A stretch of DNA of 7,174 bases from Elusimicrobiaceae bacterium (GTDB taxonomy: Bacteria > Elusimicrobiota > Elusimicrobia > Elusimicrobiales > Elusimicrobiaceae). The translations under genes and the position numbers were made by a program. Where the stretch lies: the NCBI GenBank assembly GCA_017647245.1, contig JAGCKY010000138.1, forward strand, positions 1-7,174, in the 5' to 3' direction. Shown one piece after another: positions 1-5,805 of this stretch; positions within the stretch are counted from its first letter, which is position 1; each line of letters begins with the position of its first letter. A model generated the notes under the pieces. That model did no database searches and was not told the DNA's origin. It saw only the letters and a list, made by a program, of their open reading frames with translations.

Positions 1-573
1 AATACCTTTATTGCACTGTCAGAAGTGGCAAACGCTTTGCAAAAAGAGGGCGTAGAAACAGAAATAATTTCTATCGGTGCGCAAGCTGTGCGCGGGTGTA
101 TTGCATGCGCCAAATGCAAAGAGCTGGGCCATTGTGTTTTTGAAGATGAATTGTATACGCAAATTGCGCAAAAACTGGACGAAACAGACGGGCTGATTGT
201 GGGCTCGCCTACATATTACGCAGGGCCGAACGGGTCTTTGTGTGCATTGCTGGACCGCGTATTTTATTCGTGCGGGCGTAAATTAAAATATAAACCGGCG
301 GCCGCAGTAGCGGTTTGCCGCCGCGGCGGTGCAAGCGCCACCTTTGACCGCTTGAATAAGTATTTTACGATTAACAATATGCCGGTGGTATCCTCGCAAT
401 ACTGGAACAGCGTGCACGGTCGCACACCGGGCGAAGCCAAACAGGACGAGGAAGGTTTGCAAACAATGCGCACGTTGGGGCGCAATATGGCGTGGCTACT
501 TAAAAAAATCCACACAGATAAAACCCCCACGCCCACGCCGGAAGAATGGAAACCCACTCATTTTATCCGGTAA
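1..573 (+). CDS. Flavodoxin-fold iron-sulfur flavoprotein (NADPH-dependent FMN reductase family), 5' end outside window
   Basis: The reading frame is open from base 1 and ends at TAA 571-573, so the start lies off the left edge. The GTG at 25 is an internal valine codon: the residues before it (NTFIALSE) match the end of the FMN-phosphate loop, usually GSPR..GNT, in this family. About 190 residues are visible. Counting from base 1, cysteines 33, 36, 39 and 45 form CX2CX2CX5C, the compact pattern that binds a [4Fe-4S] cluster in archaeal-type iron-sulfur flavoproteins (Isf). The following GLIVGSPTYYAG stretch is the second flavin-contact loop. The family moves electrons between NAD(P)H or ferredoxin and small acceptors in the cytoplasm through FMN; the substrate here is unknown. 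It shares its strand with the tRNA but no obvious operon. Cluster binding is inferred from cysteine spacing; family membership is more certain. Confidence 0.85.
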   Translation, partial: NTFIALSEVANALQKEGVETEIISIGAQAVRGCIACAKCKELGHCVFEDELYTQIAQKLDETDGLIVGSPTYYAGPNGSLCALLDRVFYSCGRKLKYKPAAAVAVCRRGGASATFDRLNKYFTINNMPVVSSQYWNSVHGRTPGEAKQDEEGLQTMRTLGRNMAWLLKKIHTDKTPTPTPEEWKPTHFIR

Positions 574-594
574 GGAACAAATTTATTTGAACTT

Positions 595-622
595 TTTATA
601 CCTTCACTAAATTTGTTATAAT
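595..622 (+). promoter_or_regulatory. Probable sigma-70-type promoter of the tRNA-Ser gene
   Basis: A perfect TATAAT lies at 617-622. A weak -35-like hexamer TTTATA (595-600; four of six consensus positions) sits 16 bases upstream in an AT-rich stretch. The predicted start near 628-630 is about 40 bases before the mature tRNA 5' end. The -10 box is convincing; the -35 is not. Confidence 0.5.
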
Positions 623-626
623 ATAA

Positions 627-656
627 GAGCCGTCCGTTATCTATCTACGACGGCTC
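627..656 (+). other. Perfect 8-bp inverted repeat in the tRNA-Ser 5' leader
   Basis: GAGCCGTC (627-634) and GACGGCTC (649-656) are exact reverse complements separated by 14 bases. The left arm begins five bases after the TATAAT box, so it overlaps the predicted transcription start. The right arm ends 11 bases before the tRNA. No T tract follows, so it is not a standard intrinsic terminator. It could be a hairpin at the 5' end of the pre-tRNA, or an operator for a dimeric repressor at the start site. The repeat is seen directly; the function is open. Confidence 0.6.
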
Positions 657-667
657 ACATGGATTTA

Positions 668-758
668 GGAGAGGTGGCCGAGAGGCTGAAGGCAGCGGTT
701 TGCTAAACCGCCATACAGGTTAATTCCTGTATCGAGGGTTCAAATCCCTCCCTCTCCG
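668..758 (+). tRNA. tRNA-Ser, anticodon GCU
   Basis: This is a complete class II cloverleaf of 91 bases. The acceptor stem is GGAGAGG (668-674) with CCTCTCC (751-757) and discriminator G758. The D stem is GCC/GGC (677-679, 691-693). The anticodon stem is GCGGT/ACCGC (695-699, 707-711) with loop TTGCTAA, placing anticodon GCT at 702-704; it reads AGC and AGU codons. The long variable arm is typical of tRNA-Ser: ATACAGG (713-719) pairs with CCTGTAT (726-732). The T stem is GAGGG/CCCTC (734-738, 746-750) with loop TTCAAAT. The 3' CCA is not encoded (GTT follows the acceptor stem), so a CCA-adding enzyme is needed. A promoter-like TATAAT lies upstream and a terminator begins eight bases downstream. 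Confidence 0.98.
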
Positions 759-765
759 TTGAATT

Positions 766-791
766 AAAAAACTCCCTTGCGGGAGTTTTTT
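766..791. terminator. Bidirectional intrinsic terminator between tRNA-Ser and the minus-strand operon
   Basis: ACTCCC (771-776) pairs with GGGAGT (781-786) around a TTGC loop. The stem is extended by six A on the left (766-771) and six T on the right (786-791). Read on plus, the hairpin ends in a T run and closes the tRNA transcript. Read on minus, the A run becomes the T run, five bases after the stop codon of the epimerase-like gene. Both convergent units therefore appear to share it. Confidence 0.9.
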
Positions 792-796
792 GATGG

Positions 797-1762
797 CTAT
801 TTTTTAGTAAAACTTTTTTTCAATCCTTCTTCCAGCGGCGTAAATTGTTGACCGGTTAAGGTGCGCCACTTGGCACCGCTACAAATCCAATGGCCGGGTA
901 TCATCGCTTCTTTTATTTTGTCATAATTGAGCGCGGGTTGCGCTCCGGTTAGATAAGCGGCAAGTGAATAAACCGCCGCCGCGACATGCAACATCCAACC
1001 CGGTGCTTGCGGCATAAACGGTTTGCGCACGCCCATGGATTTGGCCATTTTTTCAATAAAATCAGTCCACGAATAATCATGCACTTCACATACAAAGAAA
1101 ATTTGATTTTCCGTTCCTTTCGTGGTGGGAATAGCTGCCAACGCGGCTACTAAATCGCCCACATATACAAAACTAAATAAACCGTTTCCCGACGTATTTA
1201 CCATCAGTCCGCGTTTAACCCAAGCAGCAATTTTGGAAACACCCGACTCACTGCCACCGTATACAATCGGTGCGCGAATCACAGTCCATATAATGTCCGG
1301 ATTTAATTTTTGTAGGGCCTTTTCCCCCGCTAGTTTAGTAATACCGTAGTCGGAAATCGGCTCAGGAGTATCGGTTTCTGTGCGCGGATGGGCACTGTCC
1401 GTGGCAAAACCGCTGGCCGCTAAAGAAGACATATAAACAAATCGTTCAATGCCGGGCGTTTGATTAGCGGCCGCGACCATATTTTGGGTAGCTAGCGCAT
1501 TAGCGGATTCAAAATCGGCATATTTAAAACCGAAAATAGCTGCCGCTAAATGATATACGATAGAACATCCCTGCATGACTTTGCACAAGGATTTTACATT
1601 TTGATAATCGGCTTGTACAATGGATACGTCCGGATGTACGGGTTGTGTTTTTGGCGCGCGGCGCGACACGATGCGCACCTTATACCCGCTTTGCAACAAG
1701 GCATCCGTCAAGCGTTTTCCGATAAATCCATTACCACCGGTAAGTAAAACGGTTTTTTTCAT
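797..1762 (-). CDS. Extended SDR, NAD(P)-dependent epimerase/dehydratase-like protein
   Basis: The 321-residue protein has an N-terminal Rossmann fold with the TGGNGFIG dinucleotide-binding glycines at residues 8-15. Catalytic residues are visible as Ser112-Ser113 in the YMSSLAASG segment and Tyr139/Lys143 in YGITK. An extended-SDR RAPIVYGG motif lies near 163-170. This fold acts in the cytoplasm on nucleotide sugars, or on sterol-like and flavonoid substrates in the 3-beta-HSD/DFR branch. The C-terminal lobe (about 255-321), with its TG..P..N.DK and ..GW-like segments, resembles that branch or hopanoid-associated sugar epimerases, so the substrate cannot be named. It is the last gene of the operon. 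Its ATG overlaps the upstream stop as ATGA, and AGAGGA (1769-1774) is a good ribosome site six bases before the ATG. A shared terminator follows. Family assignment is firm; substrate is unknown. Confidence 0.87.
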   Translation of the reverse strand: MKKTVLLTGGNGFIGKRLTDALLQSGYKVRIVSRRAPKTQPVHPDVSIVQADYQNVKSLCKVMQGCSIVYHLAAAIFGFKYADFESANALATQNMVAAANQTPGIERFVYMSSLAASGFATDSAHPRTETDTPEPISDYGITKLAGEKALQKLNPDIIWTVIRAPIVYGGSESGVSKIAAWVKRGLMVNTSGNGLFSFVYVGDLVAALAAIPTTKGTENQIFFVCEVHDYSWTDFIEKMAKSMGVRKPFMPQAPGWMLHVAAAVYSLAAYLTGAQPALNYDKIKEAMIPGHWICSGAKWRTLTGQQFTPLEEGLKKSFTKK

Positions 1763-2256
1763 TTTTTATCCTCTAATTGTTCTACCAAAATATCTAATTT
1801 CTTTTTTTGTTTCTTAATGTTTTCTTTTAATTCATCGGCGGCTTCTTGTGTTTTGTCTATTTTCTGGTTGACATAATTTTCTTCGCCGTGAACGGTGCGA
1901 TTTGCGAAATCAAAATTAAAAGTCAGGCGGCGCACACCGGTTTGTATGTCTTGCAACGTCGGCCATTGGCCGTTAAGCATACGGCTCATAGGAGTTTGTT
2001 TTTGCGGTAACGGGAAGTGATAAAGTAAAGATGCAATCATTATCACCAAAAACGCCAAACTGATTAAACGGTGTAAAGATTCCAATTTATAAATGGCAAA
2101 TAAATTGATTAATACGGATAATAAAATAATCACACAAGTCCATAAAATCAGTGCCATAGCCATAAAAGTAAGGCCCTTACCATCGTATTGCGGCCAGCAG
2201 ATCAGCACGCCTGTACACGCTATAATCAGTAAAAAGAAACGTTGCCATCCGCTCAT
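1759..2256 (-). CDS. Unrecognised three-helix membrane protein with C-terminal coiled coil
   Basis: I do not recognise a family for this 165-residue protein. Three hydrophobic segments are clear at about 7-20, 29-55 and 64-80. Arg6 and the Lys57/Arg63 loop suggest those parts are cytoplasmic, which puts the C-terminal half outside, in the periplasm. Residues 129-161 form a regular heptad pattern, with V129, I133, T136, A140, L143, I147, K150, L154, L157 and L161 in a/d positions, flanked by many Lys and Glu: a roughly five-heptad coiled coil. A short tract at 97-123 lies between membrane and coil. The start is set by AGGAGA (2264-2269) seven bases before the ATG. It begins two bases after the TonB/TolA-like stop and overlaps the next gene by four. 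It sits where tolB is often found, so a partner role in the Tol-like complex is plausible but inferred. Confidence 0.8.
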   Translation of the reverse strand: MSGWQRFFLLIIACTGVLICWPQYDGKGLTFMAMALILWTCVIILLSVLINLFAIYKLESLHRLISLAFLVIMIASLLYHFPLPQKQTPMSRMLNGQWPTLQDIQTGVRRLTFNFDFANRTVHGEENYVNQKIDKTQEAADELKENIKKQKKKLDILVEQLEDKK

Positions 2257-2258
2257 AA

Positions 2259-2972
2259 TTATTTCTCCTGTTTAAATTCTACGGTTACGGTCAGCTTGTC
2301 TTTATCAAATCCTTCTGGCAACGGCGGGAAAGGGCCCGCATTGATGACCGCCGATTTAGCGGAAAAATCAAAACTGTCATCGCCGGAAGATTTGGCTACT
2401 TTTAAATCTTTTATTTTTCCGTCGTACGAAATAGCAAAAGATACCATGGTGCTGCGTGTTACTCCCACCGGACGACGTTTTTCCCATTCACTCCATAAAT
2501 TATTACGCACTTGCGTAATATACCACGGATAAGGAAAAGTAGCAAAATCCGTTTGAATACTCCCCCCCTCAAAATCCCCTTCTCCTCCTGCGCCGGACGC
2601 GGCTTGCGCGGATTTATCGGCATTTTCGGCCTCGTCTAATATGCTGGGCGCTGCCAAGGGGGCCGGTTTGGCTTTGGGTTTAGGTTTAGTCTGTTTTTTA
2701 GTGGAAATTTCAGATTTGGAATCATAGGCCTTTTTGGTCGGTTTGGCGACCTCGGGCTCTTTGGGGGCGGGTTGTGCAATTTCTTTAGTGGTTTCTTCCG
2801 TTTTGGCGGGGCCTTTGGCAGTTTGCCCCTGCATGGAAACTACTTTACCGCTGCCGATAAAGTCAATAGTATACGTCGCACTTGACTCTTGTTTAGCCGA
2901 GTTAAAAATTAATATCACCAATATAGCCAGCGTTAAATGCAATCCGCCGGATAAAGCAAAATAACGGTTCAT
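2259..2972 (-). CDS. TonB/TolA-like energy transducer
   Basis: This 237-residue protein has one N-terminal membrane anchor (about 6-24), a long Lys/Pro/Ala/Glu-rich periplasmic linker (about 45-125) with a KPKPKAKPAP stretch, a Gly-rich hinge (127-138) and a TonB/TolA-type C-terminal domain (about 147-237). In the anchor, Ser8-x3-His12 matches the conserved Ser/His pair by which TonB and TolA couple to their ExbB/TolQ partner. In the C-terminal domain, the PYPWYITQVRNNLW start, the VSFAISYDGKI strand-turn and PFPPLPEGF near 214-222 follow the family layout. The protein spans the periplasm and transmits proton-driven motion to the outer membrane. Its start overlaps the tolR stop by one base (TAATG). 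The Pro-rich linker looks like TonB, while the adjacent TolQ looks more like a Tol system, so I leave the symbol blank. A G7 tract lies in the hinge. Confidence 0.85.
   Translation of the reverse strand: MNRYFALSGGLHLTLAILVILIFNSAKQESSATYTIDFIGSGKVVSMQGQTAKGPAKTEETTKEIAQPAPKEPEVAKPTKKAYDSKSEISTKKQTKPKPKAKPAPLAAPSILDEAENADKSAQAASGAGGEGDFEGGSIQTDFATFPYPWYITQVRNNLWSEWEKRRPVGVTRSTMVSFAISYDGKIKDLKVAKSSGDDSFDFSAKSAVINAGPFPPLPEGFDKDKLTVTVEFKQEK
2562..2568 (-). repeat. G7 homopolymer inside the TonB/TolA-like gene
   Basis: Seven consecutive C on plus (G on the coding strand) span the codons for Glu135-Gly136-Gly137, just before the C-terminal domain. A one-base slip would remove that domain. The frame is intact in this sequence. 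The tract is short, so variability is only a possibility. Confidence 0.6.
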
Positions 2973-3373
2973 TAGTTTTTAGCCAGTACTCCGATACCCA
3001 ATTTGGCCGCGCCTAATTTTTTGGCGATGTCAAATACGTCCACCACGGTTTGTATGGGGACGGATTTATCGGCTTCCACCATAATCGTTTTTTGATTGGC
3101 TTTGCCCATGCGCAAAATCAATTCTTGCTCTAAATCTTTGAGGTTATAGGTGTTGTTTTCCAGACGGATAGAGCCGTTTTTTTGCACTTCAATGCGGATT
3201 ACATCATCTTCAGCGGTGGTATTAATGGCATTGGATTTAGGCAAATCCACATTGAGTTGCATTTGCACCAACATCGGGCTCATTACCATAAAAATAATCA
3301 GCAAAATTAACGTGATGTCAATAAACGGCACCATGTTAATTTCAGCCATGACAGTTCTTTGTTTATGTGCCAT
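2972..3373 (-). CDS. tolR: TolR/ExbD-family proton-channel subunit
   Basis: The 133-residue length and layout are typical of the family: a short cytoplasmic N-terminus, one membrane helix (about 14-34) and a periplasmic domain. The EINMVPFIDITLILLIIFMV segment carries Asp19, the single intramembrane acid that matches the essential proton-relay Asp of TolR/ExbD. LPKSNA follows the helix, and the VEADKSVPIQTVVDVFDIAKK-type region at the end is the family's periplasmic dimer domain. It works with the TolQ/ExbB pentamer to turn the proton gradient into motion of the TonB/TolA protein. It starts two bases after the tolQ stop with only a weak GGGT ribosome site, so it is probably translationally coupled. 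The TolR versus ExbD name rests on the neighbour's TolQ-like features and on context; no tolB or pal is present in the window to confirm it. Confidence 0.92.
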   Translation of the reverse strand: MAHKQRTVMAEINMVPFIDITLILLIIFMVMSPMLVQMQLNVDLPKSNAINTTAEDDVIRIEVQKNGSIRLENNTYNLKDLEQELILRMGKANQKTIMVEADKSVPIQTVVDVFDIAKKLGAAKLGIGVLAKN

Positions 3374-3375
3374 AA

Positions 3376-4014
3376 TTACCCGCGCTGTTGAAAGATAATA
3401 TCATCGGCAATGTTTTCCAATTCTTTGCCGAAATAATTGGTTTTAGACAAGAAATAGTTATACGCGATAACCGCCGGAATAGCCACAAATAAACCGGCCG
3501 CGGTATTGATTAAGGCCTCGGCAATACCCGCCGCCACAATGGACGCGCCACCGGCAGAGGCAGAAGCAGAGGCCAAATCTTTAAACGCGTGAATAACACC
3601 GATAACAGTACCAAACAGACCGATAAACGGGGTAATGCTTCCCAATGTACCCAAAATAGTGAGTTTGCGCTGTAGTTTGGTAATTTCCCAATCAATGGCA
3701 GAGTCGGCCATTTCTTTGAGCTCACTTTTATTGCGCTGGCGTTGCATCACTAACGTCATAATTACGTGCGAGGCCGCGGTTTCTTTGGTGAGTTTTTTGG
3801 TACAGGCATCTTGCACTTTTTCATAGTTATCGGAATGAATAGGATGACGGCAAAAAGCGATTAATTTGCGTGACATATTGATATTTTTGCGGAATTTGAA
3901 AAAGCGCTCTAAAATTAATGCCCACGAATATACCGATAAAATAATCAATAAAATAAGTACCGGTCCGCCGGCGGCTAATAATTCTTTTACATTGCTCATA
4001 CTGGCAAAGTTCAT
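3376..4014 (-). CDS. tolQ: TolQ/ExbB/MotA-family proton-channel subunit
   Basis: The 212-residue protein has three membrane helices at about 18-36, 120-142 and 159-190, with a large cytoplasmic domain between the first two. The core GLFGTVIGVIHAF has Thr136, and GIAEALINTAAGL has Thr171. These match the two channel-lining threonines of TolQ/ExbB. The IHAF wording resembles TolQ (IMHAF) more than ExbB. The periplasmic turn between helices 2 and 3 is a low-complexity Ala-Ser repeat (148-158). The start at the first ATG is supported by AGAGGA (4021-4026) six bases upstream; a second in-frame ATG at residue 6 lacks that spacing. A 54-base gap separates it from pgpA, the largest in the operon. The protein forms the inner-membrane pentamer around a TolR dimer. 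Family certain; TolQ over ExbB moderately so. Confidence 0.93.
   Translation of the reverse strand: MNFASMSNVKELLAAGGPVLILLIILSVYSWALILERFFKFRKNINMSRKLIAFCRHPIHSDNYEKVQDACTKKLTKETAASHVIMTLVMQRQRNKSELKEMADSAIDWEITKLQRKLTILGTLGSITPFIGLFGTVIGVIHAFKDLASASASAGGASIVAAGIAEALINTAAGLFVAIPAVIAYNYFLSKTNYFGKELENIADDIIFQQRG
3553..3573 (-). repeat. Hexanucleotide tandem repeat in tolQ coding an Ala-Ser run
   Basis: On plus, GGCAGA, GGCAGA and AGCAGA followed by GGC make about 3.5 copies of a six-base unit. On the coding strand it encodes alternating Ala and Ser in the loop between helices 2 and 3. Because the unit is six bases, copy-number change would lengthen or shorten the loop without a frameshift. 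Confidence 0.7.
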
Positions 4015-4068
4015 AATTTATCCTCTCTACATAATAAGTTGGCGGCTATTGCCGCAAGCGCAGTAATT

Positions 4069-4569
4069 TTACATTGCCACGCGGGTAAAAATAATAAAAA
4101 GCTGTATCACGATATTGGCCATCAATCCGGCCGCCACATCATCAAATACCACACCAAAAGCATTGGGCAGACGGTCAAAATGGCTTACGGGCCATGGTTT
4201 TAGTGTGTCAAAGGTGCGAAATAACACAAAAGCCGCTACTAAAAGGCCCCACGTGCGCGGCAAAAATACCATAGCTGTAAAGTATCCCGCTACTTCATCA
4301 ATGACAATTTTGGGGTTATCGTGTCCCGTATATTGTCCGGGCAATTTGGCTTTGGCGCATATCCATACGCAACATATCCAAAATGCAAGTAAAAAGACCA
4401 AATACAAAATAAAATCCGTGGGCAACAGCCACACAAACGGTACAGCTAATAATGTACCCAAAAATCCGGCCCCGGTATTTTTCTTAAACGGAATGACCAA
4501 GGCAGGCAAGTAACTGATATAAAAGCCCGATGCCAGCGCATTGATTAATTTTTGCACGGCAAACTCCAC
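4069..4569 (-). CDS. pgpA: Phosphatidylglycerophosphatase A
   Basis: PgpA removes the phosphate from phosphatidylglycerophosphate at the inner membrane, giving phosphatidylglycerol. The 166-residue length is normal. The GAGFLGTLLAVP segment (33-44) corresponds to the family's Gly-rich N-terminal motif. GHDNPKIVIDEVAGY (82-96), VLFRTFDTLKPWPV (115-128) and FDRLPNAFGVVFDDVAAG (131-148) are the other signature blocks, keeping Asp91-Glu92, Arg118, Asp121, Lys124 and Asp143-Asp144. The Gly-Gly usually preceding FG/LG in the last block is Asn136-Ala137 here. Hydrophobic stretches at about 34-49 and 52-72 and at the C-terminus fit an integral membrane enzyme. The start is GTG (4567-4569) with no strong ribosome site; a stop at 4591-4593 leaves little room for a longer form. 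It overlaps the end of pgsA by 25 bases, so translational coupling to the preceding pathway step is likely. Confidence 0.92.
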   Translation of the reverse strand: MEFAVQKLINALASGFYISYLPALVIPFKKNTGAGFLGTLLAVPFVWLLPTDFILYLVFLLAFWICCVWICAKAKLPGQYTGHDNPKIVIDEVAGYFTAMVFLPRTWGLLVAAFVLFRTFDTLKPWPVSHFDRLPNAFGVVFDDVAAGLMANIVIQLFIIFTRVAM

Positions 4570-5165
4570 GATTTTTTTAACAGTTCCCAGTTATTTTTCA
4601 AATACGAAATCGCACTAATCCACGTAATCACGGCCGCAATGGCGGTAATGGCATAGGGTATTTTGCGTAGCGTGATAAACATAATCAAAAATACCTTTTG
4701 TGCGGTCCCGCCAAACAAATGCGCCAAATGATATACATCGAGTACAAAAAAAATCGTTCCCACGGCAGTCATTTGAATAACTGTTTTGAATTTCCCCCAT
4801 CGTTCGGCCGCCATTACTTTTCCTTCCAACGCGGCAATCACACGCAAGGTAGAAATCATCAGCTCACGCAAGATAATGAAAAATACCGCCCATACCGGCA
4901 CGGCTAATTCGCGTATGCCTACAAAAGCAAATAAGGCCGCCAACACAAGAATTTTATCCACGCATGGGTCTACTACCGCGCCAAACGGAGTAATGGTATT
5001 GGTTTCGCGCGCAATTTTGCCGTCTACCCAGTCAGTAGAAGCGGCTAAAATAAAAATCAGTGTAGCGGTAAAGCGCGCCCAGGCAAATGGTAACAAAATA
5101 AAAATAAACATCACAATGGAAAGTCCGGCGCGGATGAGTGTAATTTTATTGGCGAGTGTCATCAT
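4545..5165 (-). CDS. pgsA: CDP-diacylglycerol--glycerol-3-phosphate 3-phosphatidyltransferase
   Basis: PgsA joins CDP-diacylglycerol and glycerol-3-phosphate into phosphatidylglycerophosphate and releases CMP at the inner membrane. The complete CDP-alcohol phosphotransferase motif D-x2-DG-x2-AR-x8-G-x3-D-x3-D is present with Asp45, Asp48, Gly49, Ala52, Arg53, Gly62, Asp66 and Asp70. The DPCVDK end is close to the DPLADK typical of PgsA. NKITLIRAG at the N-terminus and several hydrophobic helices fit the subfamily; 206 residues is slightly long. It starts one base after the lolA stop with two adjacent ATG codons (5163-5165, 5160-5162). GGGG (5176-5179) lies 10 or 13 bases upstream, so either ATG could be used. 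The next gene, pgpA, supplies the following reaction and overlaps it. Other CDP-alcohol transferases (PssA, cardiolipin type) are less likely, given the sequence around the motif and the pgpA neighbour. Confidence 0.93.
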   Translation of the reverse strand: MMTLANKITLIRAGLSIVMFIFILLPFAWARFTATLIFILAASTDWVDGKIARETNTITPFGAVVDPCVDKILVLAALFAFVGIRELAVPVWAVFFIILRELMISTLRVIAALEGKVMAAERWGKFKTVIQMTAVGTIFFVLDVYHLAHLFGGTAQKVFLIMFITLRKIPYAITAIAAVITWISAISYLKNNWELLKKSWSLPCKN

Positions 5166-5166
5166 A

Positions 5167-5805
5167 TTATTTCAGCCCCTTAAATAGGTTTTGTGGTAAT
5201 TCGGCATTAACTCGGGTGTCGGATAAAACAGCTTTTGTTTGCATCAAATCGGATTGAATAGCAATCTGTTGCGGAAAGCAAGTCTGCGCATTCACCGTTA
5301 CATAAAGCGTATAGTTTTCAGACGGTGTTTTGGGGGTGAGCTGCAAAACGGCCTGCTTGGCATTTGTCTCTTTTACGTTAACCGTGTGTTTGGCAAGCAG
5401 CTGGGTGTAATTACCAAAATCAAACAGGGCTTGATTGGGCTGGCCCAATAACCAATCGCCCCATGAAATTTTAGAAATTTCCTTTCCTTTTTCGTCTAAA
5501 ATGTAAATCTGTTTTTTATTGGTGAGCGCAGTTTGGGAAATCATATCTTCTTCCAAATTATCCAAGCGCAATTTCGGCCCGGTTTTGGCATAGAAAATTT
5601 GTCCTTTGGACTGGCTGATTGTCATACCGTCATATTCGGTAGTTTGCGTAAAATAGGTCTGTAGCGTGTTCATGTTTTTATCCCACGCGGCAAAACAAGC
5701 CGGATAGTCTTTAGCAGGGGCGGTGGGAGTTTTATCATCGGCGTACGCCCCTACGCTTAAGAGGCATACGATCAATATAAACAAGCTATTTATAAACGGT
5801 TTCAT
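5167..5805 (-). CDS. lolA: LolA-like periplasmic outer-membrane lipoprotein carrier
   Basis: LolA picks up lipoproteins from the inner-membrane LolCDE exporter and ferries them through the periplasm. With the start at ATG 5803-5805 the protein has 212 residues and begins with a clear Sec signal peptide: Lys2, a hydrophobic core 8-18 and an AYA site, with cleavage after Ala22. The frame stays open upstream to 5874, but that would put a charged tail before the signal; AGAGGA eight bases before the chosen ATG supports the shorter form. The middle KGQIFYAKTGPKLRLD and KKQIYILDEKGKEI segments follow the LolA beta-sheet pattern of hydrophobic substrate-contacting strands, and the NLFKGLK end is typical. 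It overlaps the ftsK 3' end by 20 bases; the ftsK-lolA order is also found in E. coli. Sequence similarity is modest, so a related DUF with the LolA fold is the alternative. Confidence 0.78.
   Translation of the reverse strand: MKPFINSLFILIVCLLSVGAYADDKTPTAPAKDYPACFAAWDKNMNTLQTYFTQTTEYDGMTISQSKGQIFYAKTGPKLRLDNLEEDMISQTALTNKKQIYILDEKGKEISKISWGDWLLGQPNQALFDFGNYTQLLAKHTVNVKETNAKQAVLQLTPKTPSENYTLYVTVNAQTCFPQQIAIQSDLMQTKAVLSDTRVNAELPQNLFKGLK

Noticed and set aside
25..27. GTG as start of the flavoprotein gene
   Set aside because: The upstream codons stay open to base 1 and encode the expected FMN-loop ending, so the gene is cut by the window edge.
627..656. Leader inverted repeat as a terminator of the flavoprotein gene
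   Set aside because: No T run follows the right arm, and the repeat lies downstream of a TATAAT box and just before the tRNA.
4042..4055. Small hairpin GCGGC-AATA-GCCGC (minus strand) between pgpA and tolQ
   Set aside because: The stem is only five pairs and no T tract follows on minus, so it is not a terminator; its effect, if any, is unknown.
4021..4057. Promoter for tolQ in the 54-base gap (TTGCGG and TATTAT on minus, 15-base spacer)
   Set aside because: The -35 is poor, the spacing short, and the predicted start would fall on the tolQ ribosome site.
4786..5187. 133-codon plus-strand open frame opposite pgsA
   Set aside because: It is antisense to a gene with a full catalytic motif, and its own translation is low-complexity and shows no family features. 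The same holds for the plus-strand frame at 4115-4513 opposite pgpA and the other antisense frames.
5740..5805. LolA-like protein as a lipoprotein (Cys14 in the signal region)
   Set aside because: The residues before Cys14 (LIV) lack the small residue needed at -1 of a lipobox, while an AYA signal peptidase I site follows.
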